A DNA stretch of 56,298 bases from Burkholderia sp. Ac-20379. Lineage in GTDB: Bacteria > Pseudomonadota > Gammaproteobacteria > Burkholderiales > Burkholderiaceae. Position 1 is the first letter of the stretch; every line of letters starts with the position of its first letter. Below, piece after piece: positions 1-16,059 of this stretch. Made by a program: the position numbers and the translations under genes. The DNA is taken from assembly GCF_017104645.1 (NCBI RefSeq), contig NZ_JAAGPF010000007.1, forward strand, positions 1-56,298, given 5' to 3'. The notes under the pieces were generated by a model. That model was not told the DNA's origin and made no database searches. It was given only the letters and a program-made list of their open reading frames with translations.

Positions 1-103
1 TAGCGAGTCGGTACCACCCCTTCCCATCCCGAACAGGACCGTGAAACGACTCTACGCCGATGATAGTGCGGATTGCCCGTGTGAAAGTAGGTAATCGTCA
101 GGC
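1..103 (+). rRNA. rrf: 5S ribosomal RNA, 3' part
   Basis: The first ~103 bases match the body and 3' end of a betaproteobacterial 5S rRNA: the GTACCACCCCTTCCCATCCC segment, the GAACAGGACCGTGAAAC region, and a closing 3' strand ending GTCAGGC that would pair with a 5' end lying outside the window. The 5' ~15 bases are cut off by the window edge. An intrinsic terminator follows at once, so this is the end of an rrn operon. 5S rRNA is a structural RNA of the large ribosomal subunit. Confidence 0.93.
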
Positions 104-115
104 TTCCTCCTTCAG

Positions 116-145
116 AACCCCCGCTGCGAATGCAGTGGGGGTTTT
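116..145 (+). terminator. rrn operon intrinsic terminator
   Basis: Two 12-nt arms (116-127 and 132-143), fully paired with one G-U wobble around a GAAT loop, run into a T-rich tract. It begins 12 bases after the 5S 3' end, the expected place for rrn termination. Confidence 0.85.
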
Positions 146-146
146 G

Positions 147-794
147 TCTTTTCTGCGCCGAATTCCCATCCACCGCGCGCACGGCAATATCCAAATAGCC
201 TCCACCGAATTGCATTTCAATTCGCTCAACTTGGCTGTCCGCTCGAAACCCGCAGCCAGGTGACCAACGGCGCCGCATAGACTGTCGGCAGGCCGGCCTG
301 AATGCCGCGATCGGCGTTCGATTGCGGTAACCGTTGCCAGCTGGTTAGCGCGCTTCTGGCGCCTCCGAGGGCAGTCTGCGCGCCTCGCTCGTGACCTTCC
401 TGGCCCATGTCCCCTACGCACGATCAGGCTTCGGCCGGCCCTGGTGGGCTGCCGAGACCCGTCAGCCTGGGCTCAGGCGATGTGGTTTGGCCTTTTACGG
501 TGATTATCGAGTCGGCGTTTGCCGGGACATCAAAAAACTTTACGAAAAATCCCGTTTACCCCTTGGCATATTCGTCGTGACCCCTTATGATTAATGTCTT
601 TCCGATTTCCGGCGAACTTTCCCGGGGGTTGGAATGACGGTCTGGGCGGGTGCAGTTTCCGCTCCGGTTGCCAGGTTCGACGAAGTGCGGCGCTTTTACA
701 GGGTGCCGGTTCACGCTCCGTCCTGCGGGTGATCGGCATGAGATGTAGACAGCGGGCGCCGCCAAAGAGAGGTAAAAAATCTCTGCGGGAGTGC
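147..794. other. Intergenic region with no supported gene
   Basis: About 650 bases lie between the rrn terminator and the tRNA promoter. Short open frames exist on both strands, but none has a recognisable product, a good ribosome site or the local coding bias. The 490-600 part is more AT-rich than its surroundings. No RNA gene, repeat or mobile element was recognised. Confidence 0.5.
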
Positions 795-823
795 TTGACA
801 CAAAGTCTGCATGCCACCATAAT
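795..823 (+). promoter_or_regulatory. Sigma-70 promoter of the tRNA-tuf operon
   Basis: A perfect -35 TTGACA (795-800), a 17-bp spacer and a -10 CATAAT (818-823) end 14 bases before the tRNA-Tyr 5' end. It is the strongest consensus promoter seen in the window. It probably drives tRNA-Tyr, tRNA-Gly, tRNA-Thr, tuf and tRNA-Trp, with read-through into secE-nusG. Confidence 0.85.
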
Positions 824-837
824 CGTCAGTTCTCTAC

Positions 838-923
838 GGAGGGGTGCCCGAGTGGCTAAAGGGGGCAGACTGTAAATCTGTTGGCTTACGCCTACGTTGG
901 TTCGAATCCAACCTCCTCCACCA
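838..923 (+). tRNA. tRNA-Tyr (GTA)
   Basis: Class II tRNA with a long variable arm. Acceptor GGAGGGG pairs with CTCCTCC, the T arm is GTTGG-TTCGAAT-CCAAC, the anticodon loop CTGTAAA carries GTA, and CCA is encoded. It is the first member of a Tyr-Gly-Thr tRNA cluster directly ahead of tuf, the same arrangement as tyrU-glyT-thrT-tufB in E. coli. Confidence 0.95.
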
Positions 924-961
924 GACATATAGAGCGGTAAAGGGATCGTTAAGTGGCCCGC

Positions 962-1035
962 GCGGGTGTAGCTCAATGGTAGAGCAGAAGCCTTCCAAGC
1001 TTACGACGAGGGTTCGATTCCCTTCACCCGCTCCA
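962..1035 (+). tRNA. tRNA-Gly (TCC)
   Basis: Cloverleaf with acceptor GCGGGTG/CACCCGC, D arm GCTCAATGGTAGAGC, anticodon loop CTTCCAA (TCC) and encoded CCA. It lies 38 bases after tRNA-Tyr in the same presumed transcript. Confidence 0.95.
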
Positions 1036-1061
1036 CGTTCCATGTAGTTAGTACTTGTTTC

Positions 1062-1136
<75 letters not shown>

Positions 1137-1203
1137 GCAGGTTGTCAGTGTCTGTTTGCGCGCCACGCTGCGCAACATGTGAAATTCCTTACGGGAGTTG
1201 AAA

Positions 1204-2394
1204 ATGGCCAAGGGTAAATTTGAGCGGACCAAGCCGCACGTCAACGTCGGTACGATCGGTCACGTTGACCACGGCAAGACGACGCTGACGGCAGCAATCA
1301 CGACGGTGCTGACCAAGAAGTTCGGCGGCGAAGCGAAGGCCTACGACCAGATCGACGCGGCACCGGAAGAAAAGGCGCGCGGCATCACGATCAACACGGC
1401 ACACGTCGAGTACGAAACGGCTAACCGCCACTACGCACACGTCGACTGCCCGGGCCACGCTGACTATGTGAAGAACATGATCACGGGCGCCGCACAGATG
1501 GACGGCGCGATCCTGGTTTGCTCGGCTGCCGACGGCCCGATGCCGCAAACGCGCGAGCACATCCTGCTGGCCCGTCAGGTTGGCGTGCCGTACATCATCG
1601 TGTTCCTGAACAAGTGCGACATGGTGGACGACGCCGAACTGCTCGAGCTGGTCGAGATGGAAGTTCGCGAACTCCTGTCGAAGTACGACTTCCCGGGCGA
1701 CGACACGCCGATCGTGAAGGGTTCGGCCAAGCTGGCGCTGGAAGGCGACACGGGCGAGCTGGGCGAAGTGGCGATCATGAGCCTGGCCGACGCGCTGGAC
1801 ACGTACATCCCGACGCCGGAACGCGCTGTTGACGGCCTGTTCCTGATGCCGGTGGAAGACGTGTTCTCGATCTCGGGCCGCGGCACGGTGGTGACGGGTC
1901 GTATCGAGCGCGGTATCGTGAAGGTCGGCGAAGAACTCGAAATCGTCGGCATCAAGGACACCGTGAAGACGACCTGCACGGGCGTCGAAATGTTCCGCAA
2001 GCTGCTGGACCAAGGTCAAGCAGGCGACAACGTCGGTATCCTGCTGCGCGGCACGAAGCGCGAAGACGTGGAGCGTGGTCAAGTTCTGGCGAAGCCGGGC
2101 TCGATCAAGCCGCACACGCACTTCACGGCTGAAGTGTACGTGCTGAGCAAGGACGAAGGCGGCCGTCACACGCCGTTCTTCAACAACTACCGTCCGCAGT
2201 TCTACTTCCGTACGACGGACGTGACGGGCTCGATCGAGCTGCCGAAGGACAAGGAAATGGTCATGCCGGGCGACAACGTGTCGATCACGGTGAAGCTGAT
2301 CGCTCCGATCGCCATGGAAGAAGGTCTGCGCTTCGCAATCCGCGAAGGCGGCCGTACCGTCGGCGCCGGCGTTGTTGCAAAGATCCTCGCCTAA
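1204..2394 (+). CDS. tuf: Elongation factor Tu, copy 1
   Basis: A GTPase of 396 aa that brings aminoacyl-tRNA to the ribosomal A site. Seen: G1 GHVDHGKT at residues 19-26, G3 DCPGHADY near 81-88, G4 NKCD near 136-139, then the two beta-barrel domains. The ATG at 1204 is chosen over an in-frame TTG at 1198 because GGGAG (1193-1197) is well placed for it and the protein begins [10 protein letters not shown]. It is co-transcribed with the upstream tRNAs and followed by tRNA-Trp, a tufB-like context. From base 1225 to the stop the gene looks base-for-base identical to the second copy at 31571-32761. Only four synonymous changes in the first eight codons separate them, which suggests ongoing gene conversion. 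Confidence 0.98.
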   Translation: MAKGKFERTKPHVNVGTIGHVDHGKTTLTAAITTVLTKKFGGEAKAYDQIDAAPEEKARGITINTAHVEYETANRHYAHVDCPGHADYVKNMITGAAQMDGAILVCSAADGPMPQTREHILLARQVGVPYIIVFLNKCDMVDDAELLELVEMEVRELLSKYDFPGDDTPIVKGSAKLALEGDTGELGEVAIMSLADALDTYIPTPERAVDGLFLMPVEDVFSISGRGTVVTGRIERGIVKVGEELEIVGIKDTVKTTCTGVEMFRKLLDQGQAGDNVGILLRGTKREDVERGQVLAKPGSIKPHTHFTAEVYVLSKDEGGRHTPFFNNYRPQFYFRTTDVTGSIELPKDKEMVMPGDNVSITVKLIAPIAMEEGLRFAIREGGRTVGAGVVAKILA

Positions 2395-2451
2395 GCCAGT
2401 TAGGCGTAGATCGACAGTCTTGGGGCCGGAGTTGTCCGGTTCCATTGGTAC

Positions 2452-2527
2452 AGGGGTATAGCTCAACTGGCAGAGCGTCGGTCTCCAAAACCGAAGGTTG
2501 GGGGTTCGATTCCCTCTGCCCCTGCCA
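2452..2527 (+). tRNA. tRNA-Trp (CCA)
   Basis: Acceptor AGGGGTA pairs with TGCCCCT, the D arm is GCTCAACTGGCAGAGC, the anticodon loop CTCCAAA holds CCA, and 3' GCCA is encoded. It lies between tuf and secE. It is read as part of the tuf transcript, since no clear promoter of its own is visible. Confidence 0.95.
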
Positions 2528-2531
2528 AATC

Positions 2532-2558
2532 GCCACGTTTAGACGTGGCATTTGTTTT
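2532..2558 (+). other. Hairpin between tRNA-Trp and secE
   Basis: A perfect 7-bp stem (2532-2538 with 2543-2549, TTAG loop) precedes ATTTGTTTT. It may be a weak terminator or a processing signal that separates the tRNA-tuf transcript from secE mRNA. The T-run is interrupted, so read-through is likely. Confidence 0.4.
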
Positions 2559-2566
2559 AAGGTGTT

Positions 2567-2947
2567 ATGGCGAATCCATCCGTCGAAACTGTAAATACCT
2601 CCGGCGATAAGCTAATGCTGGGCCTGGGCGTATTGCTGGTCTTGGCCGGATTTGCGGGCTTCTTCTTGCTGGGTGGCAAGGAGTGGTACATCCGCGGCGC
2701 TGCGCTGGCAGTGGGCGTGATCGCCGGTGTCGCCGTCGCCCTGATGTCGCTTCCGGGCAAGAACTTCATCGCATTCGGAAAAGATTCCTACCGGGAAGTG
2801 CGCAAGGTCGTTTGGCCGACGCGCAAGGAAGCCACGCAAACCACGTTGGTCGTGTTTGGGTTTGTGCTGATCATGGCACTCTTCCTTTGGCTTAGCGATA
2901 AGTCGATCGAATGGGTGATTTTCTCGGCGATTCTGGGTTGGAAATGA
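2567..2947 (+). CDS. secE: Protein translocase subunit SecE
   Basis: A 126-aa essential inner-membrane subunit of the SecYEG export channel. Three membrane spans are visible (about residues 16-36, 42-62 and 94-120), as in the long enterobacterial form. The conserved cytoplasmic amphipathic segment [20 protein letters not shown] lies just before the last span. It is followed one base later by nusG, the universal secE-nusG pair. The partner SecY is encoded at 42556-43905. Confidence 0.96.
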   Translation: MANPSVETVNTSGDKLMLGLGVLLVLAGFAGFFLLGGKEWYIRGAALAVGVIAGVAVALMSLPGKNFIAFGKDSYREVRKVVWPTRKEATQTTLVVFGFVLIMALFLWLSDKSIEWVIFSAILGWK

Positions 2948-2948
2948 T

Positions 2949-3506
2949 ATGAGCGATACTCCGGCATCCCCGAGCGGAAAGCGTTGGTACGTCGTGCACG
3001 CCTACTCCGGCATGGAGAAGAGCGTGCAACGCGCGCTTCAAGAGCGTGTGGAACGTGCTGGCATGCAAGACAAGTTTGGCCAGATCCTGGTTCCGACCGA
3101 AGAGGTCGTCGAAGTCCGGGGTGGTCACAAGGCCGTGACCGAGCGTCGTTTCTTCCCTGGCTACGTGCTGGTGGAAATGGAAATGACGGACGAAACGTGG
3201 CACCTCGTCAAGAATACGGCGAAAGTCACCGGTTTCGTGGGTGGTGCGCGCAACCGCCCGAGCCCGATTTCTCCGCGTGAAGTCGAAAAGATCATGTCGC
3301 AGATGCAGGAAGGCGTGGAAAAGCCGCGCCCGAAGACCCTGTTCGAAGTAGGCGAGATGGTCCGGGTCAAGGAAGGCCCGTTCACCGACTTCAACGGCAC
3401 TGTCGAAGAAGTGAACTACGAAAAGTCGAGAGTGCGCGTGTCCGTTACGATTTTCGGGCGCGCAACGCCGGTCGAGCTCGAGTTCGGCCAGGTCGAAAAA
3501 GTCTGA
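2949..3506 (+). CDS. nusG: Transcription termination/antitermination factor NusG
   Basis: A 185-aa regulator that binds the RNA polymerase clamp and couples transcription to Rho or to the ribosome. The N-terminal NGN domain starts near [17 protein letters not shown], and [14 protein letters not shown] is its core. The C-terminal KOW domain spans about 130-185, with [18 protein letters not shown]. It starts just after the secE stop, so the two are translationally close. Confidence 0.97.
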   Translation: MSDTPASPSGKRWYVVHAYSGMEKSVQRALQERVERAGMQDKFGQILVPTEEVVEVRGGHKAVTERRFFPGYVLVEMEMTDETWHLVKNTAKVTGFVGGARNRPSPISPREVEKIMSQMQEGVEKPRPKTLFEVGEMVRVKEGPFTDFNGTVEEVNYEKSRVRVSVTIFGRATPVELEFGQVEKV

Positions 3507-3515
3507 GTTTCAAGT

Positions 3516-3535
3516 GGGCAGCCTGTGTGCTGCCC
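3516..3535 (+). other. Hairpin in the nusG-rplK leader
   Basis: A 7-bp GC-rich stem, GGGCAGC/GCTGCCC with a six-base loop, begins ten bases after nusG. It has no T-run and is not a terminator by eye. The 144-bp gap before rplK is where L11-L1 operon autoregulation (L1 binding) would be expected, but no L1 site could be assigned with confidence. Confidence 0.35.
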
Positions 3536-3650
3536 GCCGTCGCGCTTACGGTCCGCATCATTGGCCGTTGAGGAGCGTCAGTAGTCCGTACGGACGAACC
3601 CGCGTTATCACTCACCGGACGCCAGCCTGGCGTTCCAACGAGGTTTTCAA

Positions 3651-4082
3651 ATGGCAAAGAAGATTATCGGCTTTATCAAGCTGCAGATCCCTGCAGGTAA
3701 AGCCAACCCGTCGCCGCCGGTCGGTCCGGCACTGGGCCAACGCGGCCTGAACATCATGGAGTTCTGCAAGGCGTTCAACGCGCAGACCCAAGGCATGGAA
3801 CCGGGCCTGCCGGTTCCGGTCGTGATCACGGCATTCGCGGACAAGAGCTTCACGTTCGTGATGAAGACGCCGCCGGCGACCGTCCTGATCAAGAAGGCAG
3901 CGAAGATCGACAAGGGTTCGGCCAAGCCGCACACCGACAAGGTCGGTTCGATCACGCGCGCTCAAGCTGAAGAAATCGCAAAGACCAAGATGCCTGACCT
4001 CACGGCAGCGGATCTGGACGCAGCAGTTCGCACCATCGCAGGCAGCGCACGCTCGATGGGCATCACCGTGGAGGGCGTGTAA
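3651..4082 (+). CDS. rplK: 50S ribosomal protein L11
   Basis: A 143-aa protein of the GTPase-associated centre that binds 23S rRNA next to L10/L12. The N-terminal domain carries the proline-rich [19 protein letters not shown] stretch (about 18-36), the thiopeptide-facing surface. The C-terminal RNA-binding domain follows with [11 protein letters not shown] at the end. A CGAGG ribosome site sits 8-12 bases before the ATG. The stop codon abuts the rplA start with no gap. Confidence 0.97.
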   Translation: MAKKIIGFIKLQIPAGKANPSPPVGPALGQRGLNIMEFCKAFNAQTQGMEPGLPVPVVITAFADKSFTFVMKTPPATVLIKKAAKIDKGSAKPHTDKVGSITRAQAEEIAKTKMPDLTAADLDAAVRTIAGSARSMGITVEGV

Positions 4083-4781
4083 ATGGCCAAGATCTCGAAG
4101 CGTCGTCAGGCATTTGCCGCTAAGGTCGACCGTCAGAAGCTGTACGCGATCGAAGACGCACTGGCACTCGTGAAGGAATGCGCGAGCGCGAAGTTCAACG
4201 AATCGATCGACGTGGCAGTCCAGCTCGGCATCGACGCGAAGAAGTCGGACCAAGTGGTTCGCGGTTCGGTCGTGCTGCCGGCAGGTACCGGCAAGTCGGT
4301 TCGCGTCGCCGTGTTCGCCCAAGGCGACAAGGCTGAGCAAGCACGTGCAGCCGGCGCGGAAATCGTCGGCATGGAAGACCTGGCAGAGCAGATCAAGGCT
4401 GGCCAGATGGATTTCGACATCGTGATCGCTTCGCCGGACACGATGCGTATCGTCGGTACGCTCGGCCAGATCCTCGGCCCGCGCGGCCTGATGCCGAACC
4501 CGAAGGTCGGTACGGTTACGCCGGACGTCGCCACCGCAGTGAAGAACGCGAAGGCAGGTCAGGTTCAGTTCCGTGTTGACAAGGCCGGTATCATCCACGC
4601 AACGATCGGCCGCGCGTCGTTCGAATCGGCAGCGTTGCGCAGCAACCTGTCGGCGCTGATCGAAGCGCTGCAAAAGGCCAAGCCGGCAACGAGCAAGGGC
4701 GTGTACCTGCGCAAGGTCGCCCTGTCGAGCACGATGGGCGTCGGCGTTCGCGTCGACCAAGGCTCGCTGGCAGCGCAGTAA
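4083..4781 (+). CDS. rplA: 50S ribosomal protein L1
   Basis: A 232-aa L1-stalk protein that helps release deacylated tRNA. In many bacteria it also represses its own L11-L1 mRNA. The signature region [20 protein letters not shown] and the [11 protein letters not shown] stretch lie at about 119-148. The start codon immediately follows the rplK stop, implying coupled translation. Confidence 0.97.
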   Translation: MAKISKRRQAFAAKVDRQKLYAIEDALALVKECASAKFNESIDVAVQLGIDAKKSDQVVRGSVVLPAGTGKSVRVAVFAQGDKAEQARAAGAEIVGMEDLAEQIKAGQMDFDIVIASPDTMRIVGTLGQILGPRGLMPNPKVGTVTPDVATAVKNAKAGQVQFRVDKAGIIHATIGRASFESAALRSNLSALIEALQKAKPATSKGVYLRKVALSSTMGVGVRVDQGSLAAQ

Positions 4782-5080
4782 TCGAAGTATTCCGGGTCGC
4801 TTCGCGGGTGCGAAGCGGCCTGACAAGGGCTTTGGGCGGTTGCCGGGCGTGTTGAGCGCCGGGTGACCGGTTATCAAAGACCGTTGGTGGGGGGCAGCAG
4901 TTGGGCACTCCCTTAATGCAAGCCAACGCAGATGGCGAACCCGAACAAGTTTTGTAGTGGTGAAGCCGAAGGTGCGGAGCGATCCGGGCCGGCGGCGGAA
5001 ATACTCCTGACGACTCGGACGCCGTTGTTGAACGAGGTACGAAAGGCTTACGCCGATCGTATCGTTTCTGGAGGCTGACC
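4782..5080 (+). promoter_or_regulatory. Candidate L10 leader (ribosomal protein autoregulation)
   Basis: This 299-base untranslated gap between rplA and rplJ is where proteobacteria carry the L10(L12)4-binding leader. It opens with an 11-bp stem (4795-4805 with 4810-4820). A more conserved-looking stretch near 4915-4990 follows, with TTAATGCAAGCC and AACAAGTTTTGTAGTGG. Assignment rests mainly on position and general resemblance; the kink-turn was not verified. It would repress rplJ-rplL translation when L10/L12 is in excess. Confidence 0.55.
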
Positions 5081-5578
5081 GTGCCGCTTAATAGAGAAGA
5101 CAAGCAAGCCGTCGTTGCTGAGGTTTCCGCGCAAGTCGCGAAGGCCCAGACCGTTGTGCTGGCTGAGTATCGTGGAATTGCGGTTGGCGATCTGACCAAG
5201 CTGCGCGCGCAAGCGCGTGAAAAGCAGGTGTACCTGCGCGTGCTGAAGAACACCCTGGCACGCCGCGCAGTTGAAGGTACGCCGTTTGCTCCGCTGGCAG
5301 AGCAGATGACTGGCCCGCTGATCTACGGCATCTCGGAAGATGCCATTGCTGCTGCGAAGGTCGTGAACGACTTCGCCAAGAGCAATGACAAGCTGATCAT
5401 CAAGGCTGGTTCGTTCGATGGCAAGGTGATGGACAAGGCTGGCGTGCAAGCGCTGGCAACCATCCCGAGCCGCGAAGAACTGCTCTCGAAGCTGCTGTTC
5501 GTCATGCAGTCGCCTGTTGCTGGCTTTGCGCGTGCCCTGGCCGCGCTGGCAGAAAAGAAGCAGGCCGAAGCTGCATAA
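5081..5578 (+). CDS. rplJ: 50S ribosomal protein L10
   Basis: A 165-aa stalk base that anchors the L7/L12 dimers and probably represses its own leader. It starts with GTG at 5081, with TGGAGG about 7 bases upstream, giving the usual [15 protein letters not shown]-terminus. RNA-binding motifs include [18 protein letters not shown] and [13 protein letters not shown]. The C-terminal helix (about 140-165) is the L12-binding part. Confidence 0.96.
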   Translation: MPLNREDKQAVVAEVSAQVAKAQTVVLAEYRGIAVGDLTKLRAQAREKQVYLRVLKNTLARRAVEGTPFAPLAEQMTGPLIYGISEDAIAAAKVVNDFAKSNDKLIIKAGSFDGKVMDKAGVQALATIPSREELLSKLLFVMQSPVAGFARALAALAEKKQAEAA

Positions 5579-5632
5579 CGTCCGCGTCACAGATCGCTGG
5601 CTGTATCCGCATTCAATTTAGGAGTATTTCAC

Positions 5633-6007
5633 ATGGCAATCGCAAAAGAAGACATCCTGGCAGCAGTCGAAGGCATGACTGTTCTGGAACTGAACGAGCT
5701 GGTCAAGGCGTTCGAAGAGAAGTTCGGCGTGTCGGCAGCTGCAGTGGCAGTTGCTGGCCCGGCAGGCGGCGGCGCAGCTGCTGCAGCCGAAGAGAAGACC
5801 GAGTTCTCGGTCATCCTGGCTGAAGTCGGCGCCAACAAGGTTTCCGTCATTAAGGCTGTTCGCGAACTGACGGGCCTGGGCCTGAAGGAAGCGAAGGACC
5901 TGGTCGACGGCGCACCGAAGCCTGTCAAGGAAGGCGTTGACAAGGCTGCTGCCGACGACGCGAAGAAGAAGCTGGAAGAAGCAGGCGCGAAGGTCGAAAT
6001 CAAGTAA
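5633..6007 (+). CDS. rplL: 50S ribosomal protein L7/L12
   Basis: A 124-aa flexible stalk protein that recruits translational GTPases. The N-terminal dimerisation domain (1-32) is followed by an Ala/Gly-rich hinge (about 34-52). The globular C-terminal domain carries the factor-binding helix [21 protein letters not shown]-type region (here [17 protein letters not shown]). A good TTAGGAG site lies 12 bases before the ATG. A terminator-like hairpin follows. Confidence 0.97.
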   Translation: MAIAKEDILAAVEGMTVLELNELVKAFEEKFGVSAAAVAVAGPAGGGAAAAAEEKTEFSVILAEVGANKVSVIKAVRELTGLGLKEAKDLVDGAPKPVKEGVDKAAADDAKKKLEEAGAKVEIK

Positions 6008-6025
6008 GTTTCGATTTGCTGCGCG

Positions 6026-6057
6026 AAGGCTGGCGGTTTTATACCGCCGGCCTTTTT
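6026..6057 (+). terminator. rplL-rpoB attenuator/terminator
   Basis: A 12-bp stem (6026-6037 with 6043-6054, one wobble, TTTAT loop) runs into TTTTT. In other bacteria this spot holds a partial terminator that makes rpoBC expression lower than that of the ribosomal genes. The same role is inferred here because no strong rpoB promoter is evident downstream. Confidence 0.8.
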
Positions 6058-6114
6058 GTGCTTTGTGGGGACGCTGTTTTGACACTCAATTTCTGTGTCA
6101 AGATGGATGGCCCC

Positions 6115-6180
6115 AGAAGTCAAAGAAAACCGCCGTTACGACACACGATGCGTGACAGCCGGCGATTTTCTTTGTCTTCT
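6115..6180 (+). other. Long near-perfect RNA hairpin in the rpoB leader (candidate RNase III site)
   Basis: Arms 6115-6135 and 6160-6180 pair at 19 of 21 positions, with a T-T and a C-A mismatch, around a 24-base loop. There is no following T-run, so it is not a terminator. A smaller perfect stem, TTGACAC/GTGTCAA, lies just upstream (6079-6085 with 6095-6101). E. coli has an RNase III cut site in the same rplL-rpoB gap, and a duplex of about two turns fits that enzyme. The rest of the 375-base gap shows no gene. Confidence 0.6.
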
Positions 6181-6382
6181 GAAGCGACTGCAGAAGGCAA
6201 GTTTGGTCGGGTAGCGGGCAACACAGGCATCCGCTGCCGTCAGCCAGCGGTTGGTAGCGGCCAACCACCAAGCTTCTAGGCTCGAGCCGCCGCACGGCAT
6301 TCGGGTCTCAGTCGGTGAACACTCGGGTTTGACACGTCCAGGTATCCCGCCTCGATAGCGCCCGCCGTGATTCGGAGATCGT

Positions 6383-10492
<4,110 letters not shown>

Positions 10493-10513
10493 TCGGACTA
10501 CGGAGAGAAAGCA

Positions 10514-14776
<4,263 letters not shown>

Positions 14777-14820
14777 TCGGGAGCGGCGCCAAGCCGCTTT
14801 TCGATGGTTCGCCATCCCGA

Positions 14821-14851
14821 ACCGCCCGGTTTCGACCGGGCGGTTTTTTTT
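14821..14851 (+). terminator. rpoC intrinsic terminator
   Basis: A perfect 10-bp stem (14821-14830 with 14835-14844), closed by a stable TTCG tetraloop, is followed by eight T residues. It ends the rpoBC transcript and separates it from the accessory block. Confidence 0.92.
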
Positions 14852-14907
14852 CGTCCGTCGCTTTTGCGCGGGGCTCGCGCGGACGCTCGGGAACCGGCCG
14901 GCCCGCG

Positions 14908-15867
14908 CTACTTCGCGCCGAGCCGCTCCGCGAACGAATAGCGCCGCATGTGCAGCTCCATGCTGTCGAGGAACGCGAGATCGGCCGCGTTCATCTTGCG
15001 TTCGCGCTGCCAGAGCAGGAATACGTCGACGTCGACCAGCCCCTCGTCGGGCGGCAGACGCCAGAGCCGCTGCTGGGCCAGGTCGTCGCGCACGATGTGC
15101 TCGGGCAGGCAGCCGATGCCGTAGCCGGCGAAGATCAGCCGGCGCACCTCGTCGAGGCTCGGCGACGACGCGACGATGCGGCCCGTGAAGCCCTTCTGGT
15201 CGCGAAACACCGTGAGCGGCGAGAGGCTGTCGCCGAGCTGGTCGCTCGTGAACGACACGAAGTTCTCGGCGAGCAGATCGTCCATCGTCAGTTGCGACTT
15301 GCCGAACAGGCGGTGATGGCGCCCGCAGAAGATCGCGTAGCGCTGCCGCAGGAACGGCCGCATCTCGAGCTTGTCGTGCGGGTTGCGGCACAGGCCGAGG
15401 CCGGCCGTCGCCGTTTTCTGCAGCAGCGAGGAAATGATGTCGGACGAGCGCATGACCTCGATCTGCAGATCGATGCGCGGGTAGGTGCGGTGGAATTCGG
15501 CGAGGAATTCGTCGTAGACGGGCGACTCGATGCGGCTGATCGTCAGCAGGCGGATCGAGCCGGTGATGTCGGCCGTGCGGTCGTCGAGTTCGGAATCGAG
15601 CCGCGAGATCGTGCCGTACAGGTCGCCCGCGATCCGGTAGACGGCCTCGCCGGCGGCGGTGGGGGCGAAGTACGGCCCGCGGCGCTCGATCAGGCGGTGT
15701 TCGAGCGCATCCTCCAGCCGTTTCAGCGCCTGGCTCACGGCCGGCTGCGTGACGTGCAGGCGCGCGGCGGCGCGGCTCAGGCTGCGCTCCTGCATGATCA
15801 CGAGGAACGTGCGCAGCAGGTTCCAGTCGAGACGGTCGTTCAGGAAGCGGGTGAAATCGGTACGCAT
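14908..15867 (-). CDS. LysR-family transcriptional regulator 1
   Basis: A 319-aa protein. The N-terminal winged HTH (about 15-75) has LRTFLVIMQERSLSRAAARL and TQPAVSQALKRLEDALEHRL. An effector-binding domain follows. The start at 15867 gives MRTDFTRF; the frame stays open far upstream, but that part overlaps the divergent transporter gene and reads as antisense. It is divergent from the MHS transporter and is the obvious candidate to control it. It is a clear paralogue of the regulator at 24405-25364, with the same NDRLDWNLLRTFLVI entry and similar domains throughout. The inducer is unknown. Confidence 0.93.
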   Translation of the reverse strand: MRTDFTRFLNDRLDWNLLRTFLVIMQERSLSRAAARLHVTQPAVSQALKRLEDALEHRLIERRGPYFAPTAAGEAVYRIAGDLYGTISRLDSELDDRTADITGSIRLLTISRIESPVYDEFLAEFHRTYPRIDLQIEVMRSSDIISSLLQKTATAGLGLCRNPHDKLEMRPFLRQRYAIFCGRHHRLFGKSQLTMDDLLAENFVSFTSDQLGDSLSPLTVFRDQKGFTGRIVASSPSLDEVRRLIFAGYGIGCLPEHIVRDDLAQQRLWRLPPDEGLVDVDVFLLWQRERKMNAADLAFLDSMELHMRRYSFAERLGAK

Positions 15868-15889
15868 CGCGGCTCCGGGCAGGGGGGCG

Positions 15890-15908
15890 ATCAAACTATA
15901 AGTTTGAT
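15890..15908. promoter_or_regulatory. Perfect palindrome upstream of LysR1, candidate autoregulatory operator
   Basis: ATCAAACT-ATA-AGTTTGAT has two perfect 8-bp arms and lies 23-41 bases upstream of the LysR1 start. On the minus strand it contains TATAGT, a plausible -10, so a bound regulator would block its own promoter. LysR proteins typically bind such dyads next to their own gene. Assigning it to LysR1 is an inference. Confidence 0.6.
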
Positions 15909-15932
15909 TTATGCGTTGAATAATAACTTGAA

Positions 15933-15963
15933 ATTTGACTAATGATTTCTGGCTATCGATAAA
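15933..15963 (+). promoter_or_regulatory. MHS1 promoter with shared element (copy 1 of 3)
   Basis: TTGACT (15935-15940), a 17-bp spacer and GATAAA (15958-15963) form a sigma-70-like promoter about 97 bases before the transporter start. It falls inside the 30-bp pattern ATTTkAC-N10-TGGC-N3-CGATAA, found again upstream of the porin (19879) and the second transporter (21236). The spacer TGGC is conserved in addition to the hexamers. Confidence 0.6.
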
Positions 15964-16059
15964 GGCGGCGTGCGCGGCGAATCGAAACGCCGCACGCACC
16001 GACCCGTGACAAGCGCGCCCGGGGCCTTCGGGGCCACCGCCGGCGCATGAGGAGCCAGC

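Noticed and set aside
147-794. Small genes or an sRNA after the rrn terminator
   Set aside because: No frame has a credible start, coding bias or recognisable product, and no hairpin with a T-run was found before the tRNA promoter.
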